Of a DNA stretch of 64,000 bases, positions 44,100-53,821 are shown piece after piece. The translations under genes were made by a program, and so were the position numbers. Numbering within the stretch: the stretch's first letter is position 1; every line of letters begins with the position of its first letter. The DNA is from Streptomyces sp. NBC_00287 (GTDB taxonomy: Bacteria > Actinomycetota > Actinomycetes > Streptomycetales > Streptomycetaceae). The notes under the pieces are model-generated. The model was given only the letters and a program-made list of their open reading frames with translations, had not been told where the DNA came from and did no database searches. The stretch covers positions 806,001-870,000 of the forward strand of contig NZ_CP108053.1 of the NCBI RefSeq assembly GCF_036173105.1. The letters run 5' to 3'.

Positions 44100-45017
44100 A
44101 TGAAGTCGCTGCAGTACACCGCCTACGGAGTGCGCCCGGTCGTCGCCGACATCCCCAAGCCGTCCCCCGGACCGGGCGAGGTCCTGATCCGGGTCTCCGG
44201 AGCGGCCCTCAACCCACTGGACGTCAAGATCGGCGCAGGCCAGGTCCACGACTACTTCCCCATCGCCTTCCCCTCGGTGGTGGGTACCGACCTCGCAGGC
44301 ACCATCGAGCGGATGGGGCCCGGTGTCGCCGGACGGAAGGTCGGCGATGCGGTCCTGGCCCGCACCGATCCGGCGTCCGGCGGAGCTCTCGCCGAGTACG
44401 CCGTCGTGCCCGTGTCGAGCCTCGTGGCCGCTCCGGGCGCGGTGCCGTTGCCCGCCGCGGCGGGTCTGGCGACCGCGGCCGCGACGGCGTGGCAGGTCGT
44501 GTTCGAGGTGGCGGACGTACAGCCCGGTCGTACGCTCCTCGTGCACGGCGGGGCCGGCGGCGTCGGCGGGTTCGTCGTCCAGTTCGCGCGCAGGGCAGGC
44601 GCGCGGGTGGTCACCACGGCGTCATCGGCCGGCGCGGCCCTCGCCGGAAAACTCGGCGCGCACGAGGTGATCGACTACACCACGACGGATTTCCGCACCA
44701 TCGTCCCGCACGTCGACGTGGTCGTCGACCCGGTCGGCGGCGCCACCGAGGCCGCGTCGCTCGACGTGCTCGGACCCGGCGGGCTGCTGATCGCCCTCAA
44801 CGTCCCGCCCAACGCCGAACGGGCCGCCGCCCGTGGTATCCGCGCCGAGTTCCTCTTCCACACCTCCGACGCCGACCGCCTCGCGAAGGTCGCGGCCGCG
44901 GCCGACGAGGGCCTGGAGATCGTCGTCGACCGTACGGTCCCCCTCGAGGACGCCGCCGCGGCGTTCGACCATCTCGCTCAGGGGCATGCGAAGGGCAAGG
45001 TGATCGTCCGCCCCTGA
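44100..45017 (+). CDS. Zinc-independent NADP-dependent quinone oxidoreductase (MDR family)
   Basis: 305 aa. N-terminal GroES-like half (VLIRVSGAALNPLDVKIGAGQ, FPSVVGTDLAGTIERMGPGV) and Rossmann half with LLVHGGAGGVGGFVVQFARRAGARVVTTASS. No structural zinc cysteines are seen, as in quinone reductases and leukotriene-B4 dehydrogenase-like enzymes. It likely reduces enones or quinones with NADPH. It is the third gene after the SDR and the broken cyclase. Confidence 0.9.
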   Translation: MKSLQYTAYGVRPVVADIPKPSPGPGEVLIRVSGAALNPLDVKIGAGQVHDYFPIAFPSVVGTDLAGTIERMGPGVAGRKVGDAVLARTDPASGGALAEYAVVPVSSLVAAPGAVPLPAAAGLATAAATAWQVVFEVADVQPGRTLLVHGGAGGVGGFVVQFARRAGARVVTTASSAGAALAGKLGAHEVIDYTTTDFRTIVPHVDVVVDPVGGATEAASLDVLGPGGLLIALNVPPNAERAAARGIRAEFLFHTSDADRLAKVAAAADEGLEIVVDRTVPLEDAAAAFDHLAQGHAKGKVIVRP

Positions 45018-45063
45018 GCTCCAACGCCCGCCCCGGACAGGGGAGTTCACCGCCCCGGGGAGT

Positions 45064-45930
45064 TCAGCGGCGCAAGGAGATGTCCGTAGCGACATCCTGA
45101 CCGCCCAGAACATCAAGCAGCGCGAGCTTCTCCGCCGACTCCCCGCCGAGCGGAGCGGTGAACCACAACAGCCGCTGCGTCCCGTCCTCACTGAGCAGAC
45201 TGAGGCAGTCGAGGGTGATGACGCCGAGTTGCGGATGCACGAGCCGCTTACGGTCGGACCGGCGTACGGCGACTTCCTGGCGCGCCCACAGACCGGCGAA
45301 CTCCTCACTCGACGACAGCAACTCACCGATCAGGCCCGCGACTTCGGCGTCTTTGCCACGCCGGGCCGCCACCGCCCGCAGGTCGGCCACGAAGACACGT
45401 GACTGGTGGTCGTGTTCGTCCGGGTGATACCGGCCGCGGGCATCCGGGTCGGTGAACCAGCGGTACACGAACCCGGCCTCACGGCCGGTTGCCGCACCGG
45501 CCGGCCCGAGCAGCGCGGTGGCGAGCCGGTTCTGGACGAGGGTGGCATGCAGATCGGTGATCACCGCCGCGGGCGTCGCGGGCAGCCGCTGAAGGAGATC
45601 CAGCATGCCGGGATGTACATGCGCGGCCAAGCTGTGCCGCGGCGGCACCGGGCGGCCGGCCAGGAAGTACAGATGCGCGCGCTCGTCCCGTGTCAGCCGC
45701 AGGGCACGGGCGAGCGCCGCCACGATCTGCTCCGAAGGCTGCGCACCGCGCCCCTGCTCGAGCTGGTTGTAATAGTCGACCGACACCCCAGCCAGTACGG
45801 CCACCTCGTCCCGGCGCAATCCCGGGACCCGGCGTCGGGCGCTCACCGGCACACCCACCTCATCGGGCTGGATGCGGTCGCGCCGCGACCTCAGGAACTC
45901 ACCGAACTCACGCAGGTCCATGGCAGCCAT
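45064..45930 (-). CDS. XRE-type regulator with MmyB-like ligand domain
   Basis: 288 aa (MAAMDLREF; the in-frame ATG at 45921 is also possible). N-terminal HTH_31-type domain (FLRSRRDRIQPDEVGVPVSARRRVPGLRRDEVAVLAGVSVDYYNQLEQGRGAQPSEQIVAALARALRL) followed by the MmyB-like domain (LATALLGPAGAATGREAGFVYRWFTDPDARGRYHPDEHDHQSRVFVADLRAVAA). Widespread in actinobacteria, often beside SDR or oxidoreductase genes they regulate. It is convergent with the NADP oxidoreductase (46-base gap). Confidence 0.9.
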   Translation of the reverse strand: MAAMDLREFGEFLRSRRDRIQPDEVGVPVSARRRVPGLRRDEVAVLAGVSVDYYNQLEQGRGAQPSEQIVAALARALRLTRDERAHLYFLAGRPVPPRHSLAAHVHPGMLDLLQRLPATPAAVITDLHATLVQNRLATALLGPAGAATGREAGFVYRWFTDPDARGRYHPDEHDHQSRVFVADLRAVAARRGKDAEVAGLIGELLSSSEEFAGLWARQEVAVRRSDRKRLVHPQLGVITLDCLSLLSEDGTQRLLWFTAPLGGESAEKLALLDVLGGQDVATDISLRR

Positions 45931-46146
45931 TGTGAAGCGGTGCCGAGCCGGAAGGGAGGCGGCGCCTTCACCACCCAGCCGGAAAGCCGACGGACTTCTC
46001 AGCAGACGAAGAACCTGCTGGCATAGTGGTCCGACGCATAACCCGGCCCCGAACTATGTTGTCCCACCACATGTGCGCCTGACCTGCGTGTTTCTACGGT
46101 GTGCCGACACGTACCCGTCCCCACCGCACACGAGGAAGTGGCGCAC

Positions 46147-47517
46147 ATGGCCTCCGCAGCATCCGCTCCCCCAACTCCAGCCAGTCTGAAGCGCATCGTC
46201 GCCGCCAGCCTCATCGGCACAACTATCGAGTGGTACGACTTCTTCCTCTACGGTGCCGCCGCCGCACTGGTCTTCAACACGCTCTTCTTCCCCGACTCCG
46301 ACCCCCTCGTCGGCACCCTGCTCTCCTTCCTCACCTACGCCGTCGGATTCGCCGCCCGGCCCATCGGCGCGCTCGTGTTCGGGCACTACGGGGACCGGCT
46401 GGGACGCAAGAAGCTGCTCGTCCTCAGTCTGCTGCTGATGGGCGGCGCCACCTTCGCCATCGGGCTGCTGCCCACCCACGAGACCATCGGCAGCGCCGCT
46501 CCGGTGCTGCTGACCGTGCTGCGGCTGGTCCAGGGCTTTGCGCTCGGCGGTGAGTGGGGCGGTGCCGTGCTGCTGGTGTCCGAGCACGGGGACGCGCGGC
46601 GGCGCGGCTTCTGGGCGTCGTGGCCGCAGACCGGGGCGCCCGCAGGTCAGCTCCTCGCCACCGGCGTGCTGGCCGCCCTGACGGCGCTGCAGAGCGACGC
46701 CACGTTCGAGTCCTGGGGCTGGCGCGTGCCGTTCCTGCTCTCCGGCGTACTGGTGATCGTCGGGATGTGGATCCGGCTGTCGGTCGACGAGTCACCGGTG
46801 TTCAAGGCGGCGCTGGCGCAGGCCGAGGCGCGCAAGGCCGAGCAGATCGTCGAGAAGATGCCGCTGGTCGCGGTGTTGCGGCACCACTGGAAGGACGTGC
46901 TCATCGCGATGGGCGCGCGGATGGCCGAGAACATCTCGTACTACGTGATCACGGCCTTCATCCTGGTGTACGCCGTGGACCACACCGGTCTGGAGAAGCA
47001 GACCGCCCTGAACGCCGTCCTGATCGCCTCCGCGATCCACTTCGCGGTGATCCCGGGCTGGGGCGCACTGTCCGACCGCTGGGGCCGCCGTCCGGTCTAT
47101 CTGCTGGGCGCGATCGGGATGGGCGCCTGGGCATTCCCCTTCTTCGCCCTCGTCGACTCCGAGAGCTTCGGCCTGCTGATCGTCGCGGTGACGGTGGGCC
47201 TGATCTTCCACGGCGCGATGTACGCGCCGCAGGCGGCGTTCTTCTCCGAGATGTTCGCGACCCGCATGCGCTACTCGGGCGCGTCGATCGGCGCGCAGTT
47301 CGCCTCCGTCGCGGCCGGGGCTCCGGCGCCGCTCATCGCGACGGCGCTGCTGGTGGAATCCGACGGCTCGACCCTGATCTCGCTGTACCTGCTGGCCGCG
47401 GTGGCCATCACGCTCGTCGCCCTGGCGGCGGCCCGTGAGACGCGGCACCGCGATCTGTCGCAGATCGGCGCCACCGACTCTCCGCAGGACGCCACGGACC
47501 CGGCCTCGGTCCGCTGA
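46147..47517 (+). CDS. MFS transporter, metabolite:H+ symporter (MHS) type
   Basis: 456 aa from the ATG at 46147 (GGAAG eight bases upstream). About 12 hydrophobic helices. Family signatures: TIEWYDFFLYGAAAALVF after helix 1, the helix 2-3 loop GHYGDRLGRKKLLVLSLLLMGGATFAIGLLP, and the repeat loop GALSDRWGRRPVYLLGA. MHS members (shikimate, ProP, KgtP, dicarboxylate symporters) import organic acids with protons. The substrate is not determined; the nearby 3-hydroxybutyrate dehydrogenase and PucR gene suggest a hydroxy-acid or ketone-body route. Confidence 0.9.
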   Translation: MASAASAPPTPASLKRIVAASLIGTTIEWYDFFLYGAAAALVFNTLFFPDSDPLVGTLLSFLTYAVGFAARPIGALVFGHYGDRLGRKKLLVLSLLLMGGATFAIGLLPTHETIGSAAPVLLTVLRLVQGFALGGEWGGAVLLVSEHGDARRRGFWASWPQTGAPAGQLLATGVLAALTALQSDATFESWGWRVPFLLSGVLVIVGMWIRLSVDESPVFKAALAQAEARKAEQIVEKMPLVAVLRHHWKDVLIAMGARMAENISYYVITAFILVYAVDHTGLEKQTALNAVLIASAIHFAVIPGWGALSDRWGRRPVYLLGAIGMGAWAFPFFALVDSESFGLLIVAVTVGLIFHGAMYAPQAAFFSEMFATRMRYSGASIGAQFASVAAGAPAPLIATALLVESDGSTLISLYLLAAVAITLVALAAARETRHRDLSQIGATDSPQDATDPASVR

Positions 47518-47529
47518 CCTTGAGCGGCT

Positions 47530-47561
47530 CAGCCCCCGACCGTCACCTCGGTCGGGGGCTG
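47530..47561. terminator. Rho-independent-type terminator
   Basis: CAGCCCCCGACCG, loop TCACCT, CGGTCGGGGGCTG (13-bp perfect stem) then ATTCATGTT. It lies between the convergent MFS and PucR genes and can stop either. Confidence 0.85.
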
Positions 47562-47580
47562 ATTCATGTTCCTGAACCGC

Positions 47581-49503
47581 TCACCCCGCCAGCCGGTGCA
47601 GCCGCAGCGCCAGCTGGATCTCCAGGGCGCGGGCCGGGCTCTGCCAGTCGTCGCCGAGCAGACGGCCGACGCGCTCCAGGCGCTGGGCGACCGTATTCAC
47701 ATGGACGTGCAGGTCGTCCTTGGTGCGGGCGGGGCTCATCCCGCTGGCGAAGTAGGCGTCGAGGGTGCGCACCAGATCGGTGCCGCGTCGTTCGTCGTAG
47801 GCCACGACCTGGCCGATGGTGCGCTCGACGAAGCCGGTGATGTCCCGGTCGCCGGCCAGCAGCAGTCCGACGAAGCCGAAGTCCTCGGCCGCGGCACCGT
47901 CCCCGCGGCGCCCGAGCAGCTGTAGGGCGTCCAGGCAGCGGCGGCCCTCCTCGTAGGCGGCGGCCACGGCGTCGGGGTAGGTGGCGAGGTCCTCGACCGG
48001 GGCGGAGGCGCCGACGGTGACCGGCTCGTGGACGGCGGTGCCCAGGTGGTGGGCGGTGCGGCGGGCGGTGTCGGTGGCGGTGTCGCCCGCTTCCAGGGGC
48101 AGCAGCAGGACAGTGCCGCCGTCCCGGGCCGCGGCCAGGCCGTGCCGGGTCGCGGCAAGATGCGAGGCGGCGGACCACAGGCGCCGACGGGCGTCGGCCT
48201 CCTGGTCTGCGCCTGCCGGGGGGCCGTCGAGGCGGGCGGCGAGGACCACATGGGTGGCGTCCAGGTCGGCCTCGAGCCGGGCGGCACGCTCGCGCAGCAG
48301 GCGCGGGTCGCGGTCACGTCCGTTCAACAGGTCGTCCAACAGCTCGCCGCGGACCCGCTGTTCGGCCTCGGCGGCCGAGCGCCGGGCGAGCAGCAGCAGC
48401 GAGGTGACCATGGCGGCGCGCTCCAGGGTGCGCTGGTCGACAGGGTCGAGTCCGGGGTGGCCGTGCAGCACGAGCGCGCCGAGGAGTTCACCGCCCGCGG
48501 CCACGGCCGCGATCCAGTCGTCCTGGTGCCGTACGGCGTGGCCTTCGGCGCGGGAGGTCTCCAACGCGCGGGCCGGGGCGCTCTCGGTGAACTCGACGGT
48601 GCCGTCGAGGACTTCGGCGACCGCGGCGGCCACGTCGTGTACTCCGCCGCCGCGCAGCACGAGTTCGGCGAGCCGGTCGTGGACGTCGGAGGCGCGCTCG
48701 ATGACGCCGCTGCGGTCCCGGATGATCTCGTTGGCCCGCTCCAGATCCGCCAGGGCCGAGCGGGTCTCGGTGAGCAGGTTGGCGGTGTCGATGGCGGCCG
48801 CGGCCAGGGCGGCGAAGGAGCCCAGCACAGCGATCTGCTCCCGCTCGAAGACCCGGGCCCGCCGGTCCGCCGCGAACAGCACGCCGATGACGTGGTGCCC
48901 CAGCATCAGCGGCACCCCGCAGATCGCCACCAGGCCCTCGTCGCGCACACCGGAGTCGATGCTTTGGGTGTGCCGAAACCGGTCGTCCTGGAAGTAGTCG
49001 TCGGTGACATAGGGGCGCGCCGTCTGGGCGACGAGGCCGCCGAGCCCTTCCCCCATGCCGAGGCGCAGTTGCTGGAAGCGAGCGGCGACCGAGCCCTCGG
49101 TCACCCGCATATAGGTGTCGCCGCGCTTGGGGTCGTTCAGGCTGAGGTAGGCGACATCGGTGCCGAGCAGCGATCGGGCACGCTGCACGATCGCCTGGAG
49201 TACGGCGTCCAGGTCCCGCAGGCCCGCCAGGTCGTGCGCCGTCTCGAACAGCGCCGACAGTTCGGCCTCGCGTCGACGTCGTCCCTCCAGCTCCGAGCGG
49301 ACCCGCAGCGCGAGCAGCTTCGCCGCCTCCAGCGCGGCGATCCGCTCGGCGGGCTGTCCCTCGGCGCGGGCGAGCAGCACCGGCTGCTCGTAGGCGTCGG
49401 CCGAGGCGCCTCGGGCCAGCAGTTCGAGGAACGGTGCCTGGGCACCGCCGTCCGGCGAAGGGCCGGCGGAGCGCTCTGCGGACTGCACGTGATCGCGGGA
49501 CAT
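47581..49503 (-). CDS. PucR/CdaR-family regulator with GAF domain
   Basis: About 640 aa from MSRDHVQSAE at 49503 (AGGAA ten bases upstream; ATG 49524 possible). A coiled-coil-like start (ERIAALEAAKLLALRVRSELEGRRRREAEL) is followed by a GAF sensor domain (~95-250: LLGTDVAYLSLNDPKRGDTYMRVTEGSV), a middle domain, and the C-terminal PucR helix-turn-helix (LDAYFASGMSPARTKDDLHVHVNTVAQRLERVGRLLG). Such regulators sense metabolites. Downstream of a 3-hydroxybutyrate dehydrogenase gene in the same direction, it probably controls that gene and the convergent MFS transporter. Confidence 0.88.
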   Translation of the reverse strand: MSRDHVQSAERSAGPSPDGGAQAPFLELLARGASADAYEQPVLLARAEGQPAERIAALEAAKLLALRVRSELEGRRRREAELSALFETAHDLAGLRDLDAVLQAIVQRARSLLGTDVAYLSLNDPKRGDTYMRVTEGSVAARFQQLRLGMGEGLGGLVAQTARPYVTDDYFQDDRFRHTQSIDSGVRDEGLVAICGVPLMLGHHVIGVLFAADRRARVFEREQIAVLGSFAALAAAAIDTANLLTETRSALADLERANEIIRDRSGVIERASDVHDRLAELVLRGGGVHDVAAAVAEVLDGTVEFTESAPARALETSRAEGHAVRHQDDWIAAVAAGGELLGALVLHGHPGLDPVDQRTLERAAMVTSLLLLARRSAAEAEQRVRGELLDDLLNGRDRDPRLLRERAARLEADLDATHVVLAARLDGPPAGADQEADARRRLWSAASHLAATRHGLAAARDGGTVLLLPLEAGDTATDTARRTAHHLGTAVHEPVTVGASAPVEDLATYPDAVAAAYEEGRRCLDALQLLGRRGDGAAAEDFGFVGLLLAGDRDITGFVERTIGQVVAYDERRGTDLVRTLDAYFASGMSPARTKDDLHVHVNTVAQRLERVGRLLGDDWQSPARALEIQLALRLHRLAG

Positions 49504-49571
49504 GCTCACAGGATTCCTCATCACACCGCCACCGGGTCAGCCCCTGTGGACAACCCGGGGCGCGCGACCGC

Positions 49572-50372
49572 TCAGTGCGCCGTCCAGCCGCCGTCGAGAA
49601 CGAGCGACGTGCCGGTCACGAAGGAGGCCTGCGGACTGCACAGATACGCCACCGCCTCGGCGACCTCGTCCGGCTCGATGAGCCGCTTGAGCGCGCTGTC
49701 CTGCAGCATGACGTCGGTCAGGACGCGCTCTTCGGGGATGCCGTGGGCCCGGGCCTGGTCGGCGATCTGCTTCTCGACCAGGGGGGTGCGCACATAGGAG
49801 GGGCACACACAGTTCGAGGTGACGCCATGGGGGGCGCCCTCCAGGGCGGCGGTCTTGGACAGACCCTCCAGTCCGTGCTTGGCGGACACATAGGCCGCCT
49901 TGTAGGCGGAGGCCCGCAGCCCGTGCACGGAGGACACATTGACGATACGGCCCCAGCCCTGGCCGTACATATGGGGCAGGGCGCCGCGGATGAGCCGGAA
50001 CGGTGCCTCCAGCATCACGGTGAGCACCGTGTGGAAGACATCGGGCGGGAACTCCTCCAGAGGGCGCACCAGTTGCAGTCCGGCGTTGTTGACGAGGACG
50101 TCGGTGCCGGCCGCGGCGAGTTCGGCGGCGTCGAGGTCGGTGAGGTCGAGGGGGTGCGGCTCGACCGTGCCCGCGAGGCCCCGGCACTGCTCGGCGAGCG
50201 CCTCCAGGCCCGCGGCGTCCCGGTCGACCGCTCTGACCTTGGCCCCGGCGGCCGCGAGCCGAAGCGCACAGGCGCGGCCGATGCCACCGGCGGCGCCGGT
50301 GACAAGGGCGGTGCGGCCGCCGAGGTCGAGCGAGGGAGCGGGGGGTGCCGGGAAGGCGTTGGACGCGGTCAT
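49572..50372 (-). CDS. 3-hydroxybutyrate dehydrogenase (SDR)
   Basis: 266 aa. Cofactor loop TALVTGAAGGIGRACALRLAAAGAKVRAVDRD, NNAG as VNNAGLQLV, catalytic Ser in VNVSSVHGLRAS, YxxxK as YVSAKHGLEGLSK, and the family insert with CVCPSYVRTPLVEKQIADQARAHGIPEE characteristic of D-3-hydroxybutyrate dehydrogenases. It interconverts 3-hydroxybutyrate and acetoacetate with NAD. The upstream neighbour of the PucR regulator and the MHS transporter suggest uptake and use of ketone-body or hydroxy-acid substrates. Confidence 0.9.
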   Translation of the reverse strand: MTASNAFPAPPAPSLDLGGRTALVTGAAGGIGRACALRLAAAGAKVRAVDRDAAGLEALAEQCRGLAGTVEPHPLDLTDLDAAELAAAGTDVLVNNAGLQLVRPLEEFPPDVFHTVLTVMLEAPFRLIRGALPHMYGQGWGRIVNVSSVHGLRASAYKAAYVSAKHGLEGLSKTAALEGAPHGVTSNCVCPSYVRTPLVEKQIADQARAHGIPEERVLTDVMLQDSALKRLIEPDEVAEAVAYLCSPQASFVTGTSLVLDGGWTAH

Positions 50373-50426
50373 GCCCCGACCCTAGGCAGCGCTTGCGCCT
50401 CGACCCATGTGGTCAGCACCCATACT

Positions 50427-50906
50427 TCAGTCGGAAGTCGTGGTCTCGAACCATGTGGGTTCGTCGGACAGGGCCTGTTTGATCCGGAACAACTGGCGTT
50501 CGCCCATCGTGGGCAGCCCATCCACGTCGAACCAGCCGACCTGCAACGACTCGTCATCGTTCACACGCGCCTCGCCGCCGACGGCCCGGCAGCGAAAGGT
50601 GATGTCCATGAACTGGCACTTGTCGCCGTTGGGGTAGGCGACCTCTTTCCCGGACCGGACAAGGACGACGCGTTCGACGACGCAGTACACCCCCGTCTCC
50701 TCGTACACCTCCCGCACGGCAGCGGTCGCGGGCTGCTCACCGGGGTCCGGGATCCCCGAGATCACCGTCCACTGGTGGTTGTCCGCCCGCTGCCCCAGCA
50801 GGACCCGGCCTCCGTCGTCGAAGACAACGGCGCTCACTCCGGGCAGCCACAGCAGCTGGTTCCCGGCGGAGGCCCGGATCGTACGAATGAAGTCAGGTGT
50901 AGGCAT
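50427..50906 (-). CDS. Nudix hydrolase
   Basis: 159 aa. The Nudix box is complete: GxxxxxEx7REUxEExGU reads as GIPDPGEQPATAAVREVYEETGV. It is preceded by LLWLPGVSAVVFDDGGRVLLGQRADNHQWTVISG and followed by MDITFRCRAVGGEARVNDDESLQVGWFDVDGLP. It hydrolyses a nucleoside diphosphate linked to X. The substrate cannot be told, but the subfamily resembles NADH pyrophosphatase-like or mutator-type hydrolases. Confidence 0.9.
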   Translation of the reverse strand: MPTPDFIRTIRASAGNQLLWLPGVSAVVFDDGGRVLLGQRADNHQWTVISGIPDPGEQPATAAVREVYEETGVYCVVERVVLVRSGKEVAYPNGDKCQFMDITFRCRAVGGEARVNDDESLQVGWFDVDGLPTMGERQLFRIKQALSDEPTWFETTTSD

Positions 50907-50916
50907 GCCCTCGACC

Positions 50917-52527
50917 CTAACGGGCCGGTGCGGCCTGCCTCTTGCGCAAACCGGCGCCGATCGCCCAGCCGAGTCCGCCCGCGGCGACCAGCACCAGGGC
51001 GATCTCCGGCAGGATGCCGAGCCGTGTGGCGGGCGTCTGGGAGGAGCGCAGGGGCACCTTCTGCACCAGGGAGTCGGCCACGAACATGCCGGTCTTCTGG
51101 GTGATGGTGCCGTCCGGCATGATGATCGCGCTGACGCCGCTGGTCACCGGGACCGTGACGGTCCGGCTGTGCTCCACGGCCCGCACCCGGGACATGGCGA
51201 GCTGCTGGTAGGTCATCTCGCTGCGGTCGAAGGTGGCGTTGTTGCTCGGCACGGAGATCATCTGCGCGCCGTCGGTGACGGTGTCGCGCACCGCCCAGTC
51301 GAACGCGGCCTCGTAACAGGTGGCGAGGCCCACCTTGGTGCCGTCGATGGTGAACACACCCGGTGTGCTGCCCCGGCTGAAGTCCTGGCGGACCATCGAC
51401 GTCCACTCGGAGTTGATCGCCCCGATCATCGACCGCAGCGGCAGGTACTCGCCGAACGGCTGGATCTGCCGCTTGTCGTACGTCTGGAGCGGTCCCTCGA
51501 CCGGGTCCCACAGGATCTGCTCGTTGAGCAGCTTGCCGTCGCGTTCCACGACTCCGCCGACCGAGATCGGCACCCCGATGGCCTTGGCTGCCGTATCGAT
51601 GACCACGCGCGCGTCGGGGTTGGCGAAGGGGTCGATGTCGGAGGAGTTCTCGGGCCACAACACGAAGTCGGGCTTGGCGACCTTGCCGGCCTTAATCTCG
51701 GCGGCCAGCCGCTCGGTCTCCCGCGCGTGGTAGTCGAGCACGGCCCGGCGCTGGGAGTTGAAGTCAAGACCCGCGCGCGGCACATTGCCCTGGATGACCG
51801 CCACGGTCACCGTGCCGTTCTCGGCCTTGTCGCTCACCAGCGGCCGGGCGGCCAGCGCACCGGCGAAGGGAACGGCGACGCTCAGCAGCGCCACAGCCGC
51901 GGCGGACCGCTGCACGGCCCGGGTGCGCCGCTGGTCCGCGGCGAGCCGGATCACCTCGCACAGGCCGAAGCCGCACAGGACGACCGCGAACCCGAGCACC
52001 GGGGTGCCGCCTACCGCGGCGAGCGGCAGGAAGACGCCGTCTGCCTGACCGAAGGCGATCTTGCCCCAGGGGAAGCCGCTGAACGGCGCACGCGCGCGTG
52101 CCGCCTCCCCGGCGATCCACAGGGCCGCGGCCCACACGGGCCAGCCCGGCAGCCGGGAGACCGCGGCGACGCCCGCGCCGACCAGCGCGACGAAGATCGC
52201 CTCGATGACGACCAGCGCGATCCAGGGACCGGGGCCGACCTCCACGCCCGTCCACACCAGCAGGGGCAGCAGGAAGCCCAGGCCGAAGAGGTAACCGAGA
52301 CCGAGGCCCGCCTTCCAGCTGCGGCCGCGCAGCAACCAGCCGAACCCCGCGAAGGCCGGCACGGCCAGCCACCACACAGTGCGTGGCGGGAAGCTGACGT
52401 AGAGCAGCACTCCGAAGAGCGCCGCGGCGAGAGCCGGAAGCAGGCGCGCGAGCCACACCCGGCGCGGGGCGGGCGCGAGCGGATTCACCTGGTCCGACTC
52501 GTCCACGGAGGTTGCGGTGACGGTCAC
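50917..52527 (-). CDS. lnt: Apolipoprotein N-acyltransferase
   Basis: 536 aa from the GTG at 52527. Several N-terminal membrane helices (LLPALAAALFGVLLYVSF, LAVPAFAGFGWLLRG, LGLGYLFGLGFLLPLLVWTG), then the periplasmic nitrilase domain with the catalytic Glu in FVLWPENSSD, Lys in TYDKRQIQPFGEYLP and Cys in VGLATCYEAAFDW. It transfers an acyl chain to the N-terminal Cys of lipoproteins. The C-terminal helix LGILPEIALVLVAAGGLGWAIGAGL anchors the end. Lipoprotein N-acylation occurs in some Streptomyces. Confidence 0.93.
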   Translation of the reverse strand: MTVTATSVDESDQVNPLAPAPRRVWLARLLPALAAALFGVLLYVSFPPRTVWWLAVPAFAGFGWLLRGRSWKAGLGLGYLFGLGFLLPLLVWTGVEVGPGPWIALVVIEAIFVALVGAGVAAVSRLPGWPVWAAALWIAGEAARARAPFSGFPWGKIAFGQADGVFLPLAAVGGTPVLGFAVVLCGFGLCEVIRLAADQRRTRAVQRSAAAVALLSVAVPFAGALAARPLVSDKAENGTVTVAVIQGNVPRAGLDFNSQRRAVLDYHARETERLAAEIKAGKVAKPDFVLWPENSSDIDPFANPDARVVIDTAAKAIGVPISVGGVVERDGKLLNEQILWDPVEGPLQTYDKRQIQPFGEYLPLRSMIGAINSEWTSMVRQDFSRGSTPGVFTIDGTKVGLATCYEAAFDWAVRDTVTDGAQMISVPSNNATFDRSEMTYQQLAMSRVRAVEHSRTVTVPVTSGVSAIIMPDGTITQKTGMFVADSLVQKVPLRSSQTPATRLGILPEIALVLVAAGGLGWAIGAGLRKRQAAPAR

Positions 52528-52751
52528 TGTGGGAGTGTACGGCGGTTGACCTTGGCACCGACAGCGCGGTCCAGGGGGCGGCGGCGCCCTGTGTGCCGCA
52601 TCGTTCCTGCCCAAGACGTCCACAAATCGTCCATCAGCCGTTACGGTGTGCCGGAGCAAGTGTCGTACGAGCCGGTCAGGGCCGTGTCGTAACGTTTCGT
52701 CACGGTTGTGGGGGCGACCGGGTAGCGGGGGTCGGGGTGGGTGCCACGGGG

Positions 52752-53819
52752 ATGACGTCTGCGGCCGGTTCTGAGGGCGCCAGAGACATCGGAGAAAGAC
52801 GAAACGTTTCTGACGCGGCGGGCGTCGTGGTGCTCGGCGCCTGCGCCACCTGGTCCCTGGTCACGGCCGCGGTCCAGGACGGCCGGCCCGAGGGCGTCCT
52901 GCTCGCGATCCTGGCGGTCGCCGCCGGTTACGCGGCGGGCCGGATCGGCGGAACCCTGCTGCCGGTCGCCGTACCCTGCGCCGCGGCGCTGGCCGGAGTG
53001 GCCCTGACGGTCACCCTCCCCCGGCTCGGCCCGGACCCCGAGATCATCCCGCCGCTCGGCCACGCCGGTGCCACCGCCGCCCTGCTCACCCTCTCCGCGG
53101 GCGCCGCCTGCTGCGCCGCCTGGGCCACCACCACCCCTGCCCTGCGGCTCGCCCTGCGCCTGCTGGCCGCCGGCATCGCGGTGACCGCGGCCGCCCTCGG
53201 CTCCACCACCGGCTTCGTCGTCTGCTCCGCGGTGCTGCTGTGCTCCCTCGCCGCCGACCGAATGCCCCACCGCGGTGTCGGCATCGCCGGACTGGCCCTG
53301 ACCACGGCCCTGGTGACCGGCCTGACCTGGGCGGTCGCCGGAAAGGCGGTGCCGGACGGGCTCACCGCGTCGCTGGAGGGCCAGCTGACCGGGCACCGTC
53401 TGGACCTGTGGCACGACGCCCTGGACCTGGCGCGCCAGGACGCCGCCCTGGGCGTGGGCCCGGGACGGTTCGGGGAGCTGAGCACGACGGCGACCAGCAC
53501 CCTGCTCTCCGACGGCAAACCGCACTCGGCGCCCTTGCAGCAGGCCGCCGAGCAGGGAGTCGTCGGAGTGGTGCTGCTGGCGGCGGCGTTCGGCTGGGTG
53601 CTGTTCGCGCTCTGGCGGGCTCCCCGCCCGACCCCGGTCGTACTCACCGCGGGCGCGGCCCTGACGGGTCTCGCGGCGATCGCCGCGGTCGGCAACGCGC
53701 TCAGCTTCACCACGGTGTCCGTCGGCGCGGGACTCTTGGCCGGGCTGGCCACGGCCCGCCCGATGCCCGACGCGTCAGCCGCCGACGTGCCGGAGGCACG
53801 CCCCCACCGCGCCGTGTGA
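52752..53819 (+). CDS. Polytopic membrane protein, O-antigen ligase-like
   Basis: 355 aa from the ATG at 52752; the longer frame from 52593 adds a non-membrane extension. About nine to ten hydrophobic segments. The large loop with LDLWHDALDLARQDAALGVGPGRF followed by GKPHSAPLQQAAEQGVVG resembles the short Wzy_C motif of O-antigen ligases and polymerases in Gram-positive bacteria. It likely works in cell-envelope glycan or glycolipid assembly, but this is inference. It is divergent from lnt. Confidence 0.75.
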   Translation: MTSAAGSEGARDIGERRNVSDAAGVVVLGACATWSLVTAAVQDGRPEGVLLAILAVAAGYAAGRIGGTLLPVAVPCAAALAGVALTVTLPRLGPDPEIIPPLGHAGATAALLTLSAGAACCAAWATTTPALRLALRLLAAGIAVTAAALGSTTGFVVCSAVLLCSLAADRMPHRGVGIAGLALTTALVTGLTWAVAGKAVPDGLTASLEGQLTGHRLDLWHDALDLARQDAALGVGPGRFGELSTTATSTLLSDGKPHSAPLQQAAEQGVVGVVLLAAAFGWVLFALWRAPRPTPVVLTAGAALTGLAAIAAVGNALSFTTVSVGAGLLAGLATARPMPDASAADVPEARPHRAV

Positions 53820-53821
53820 GC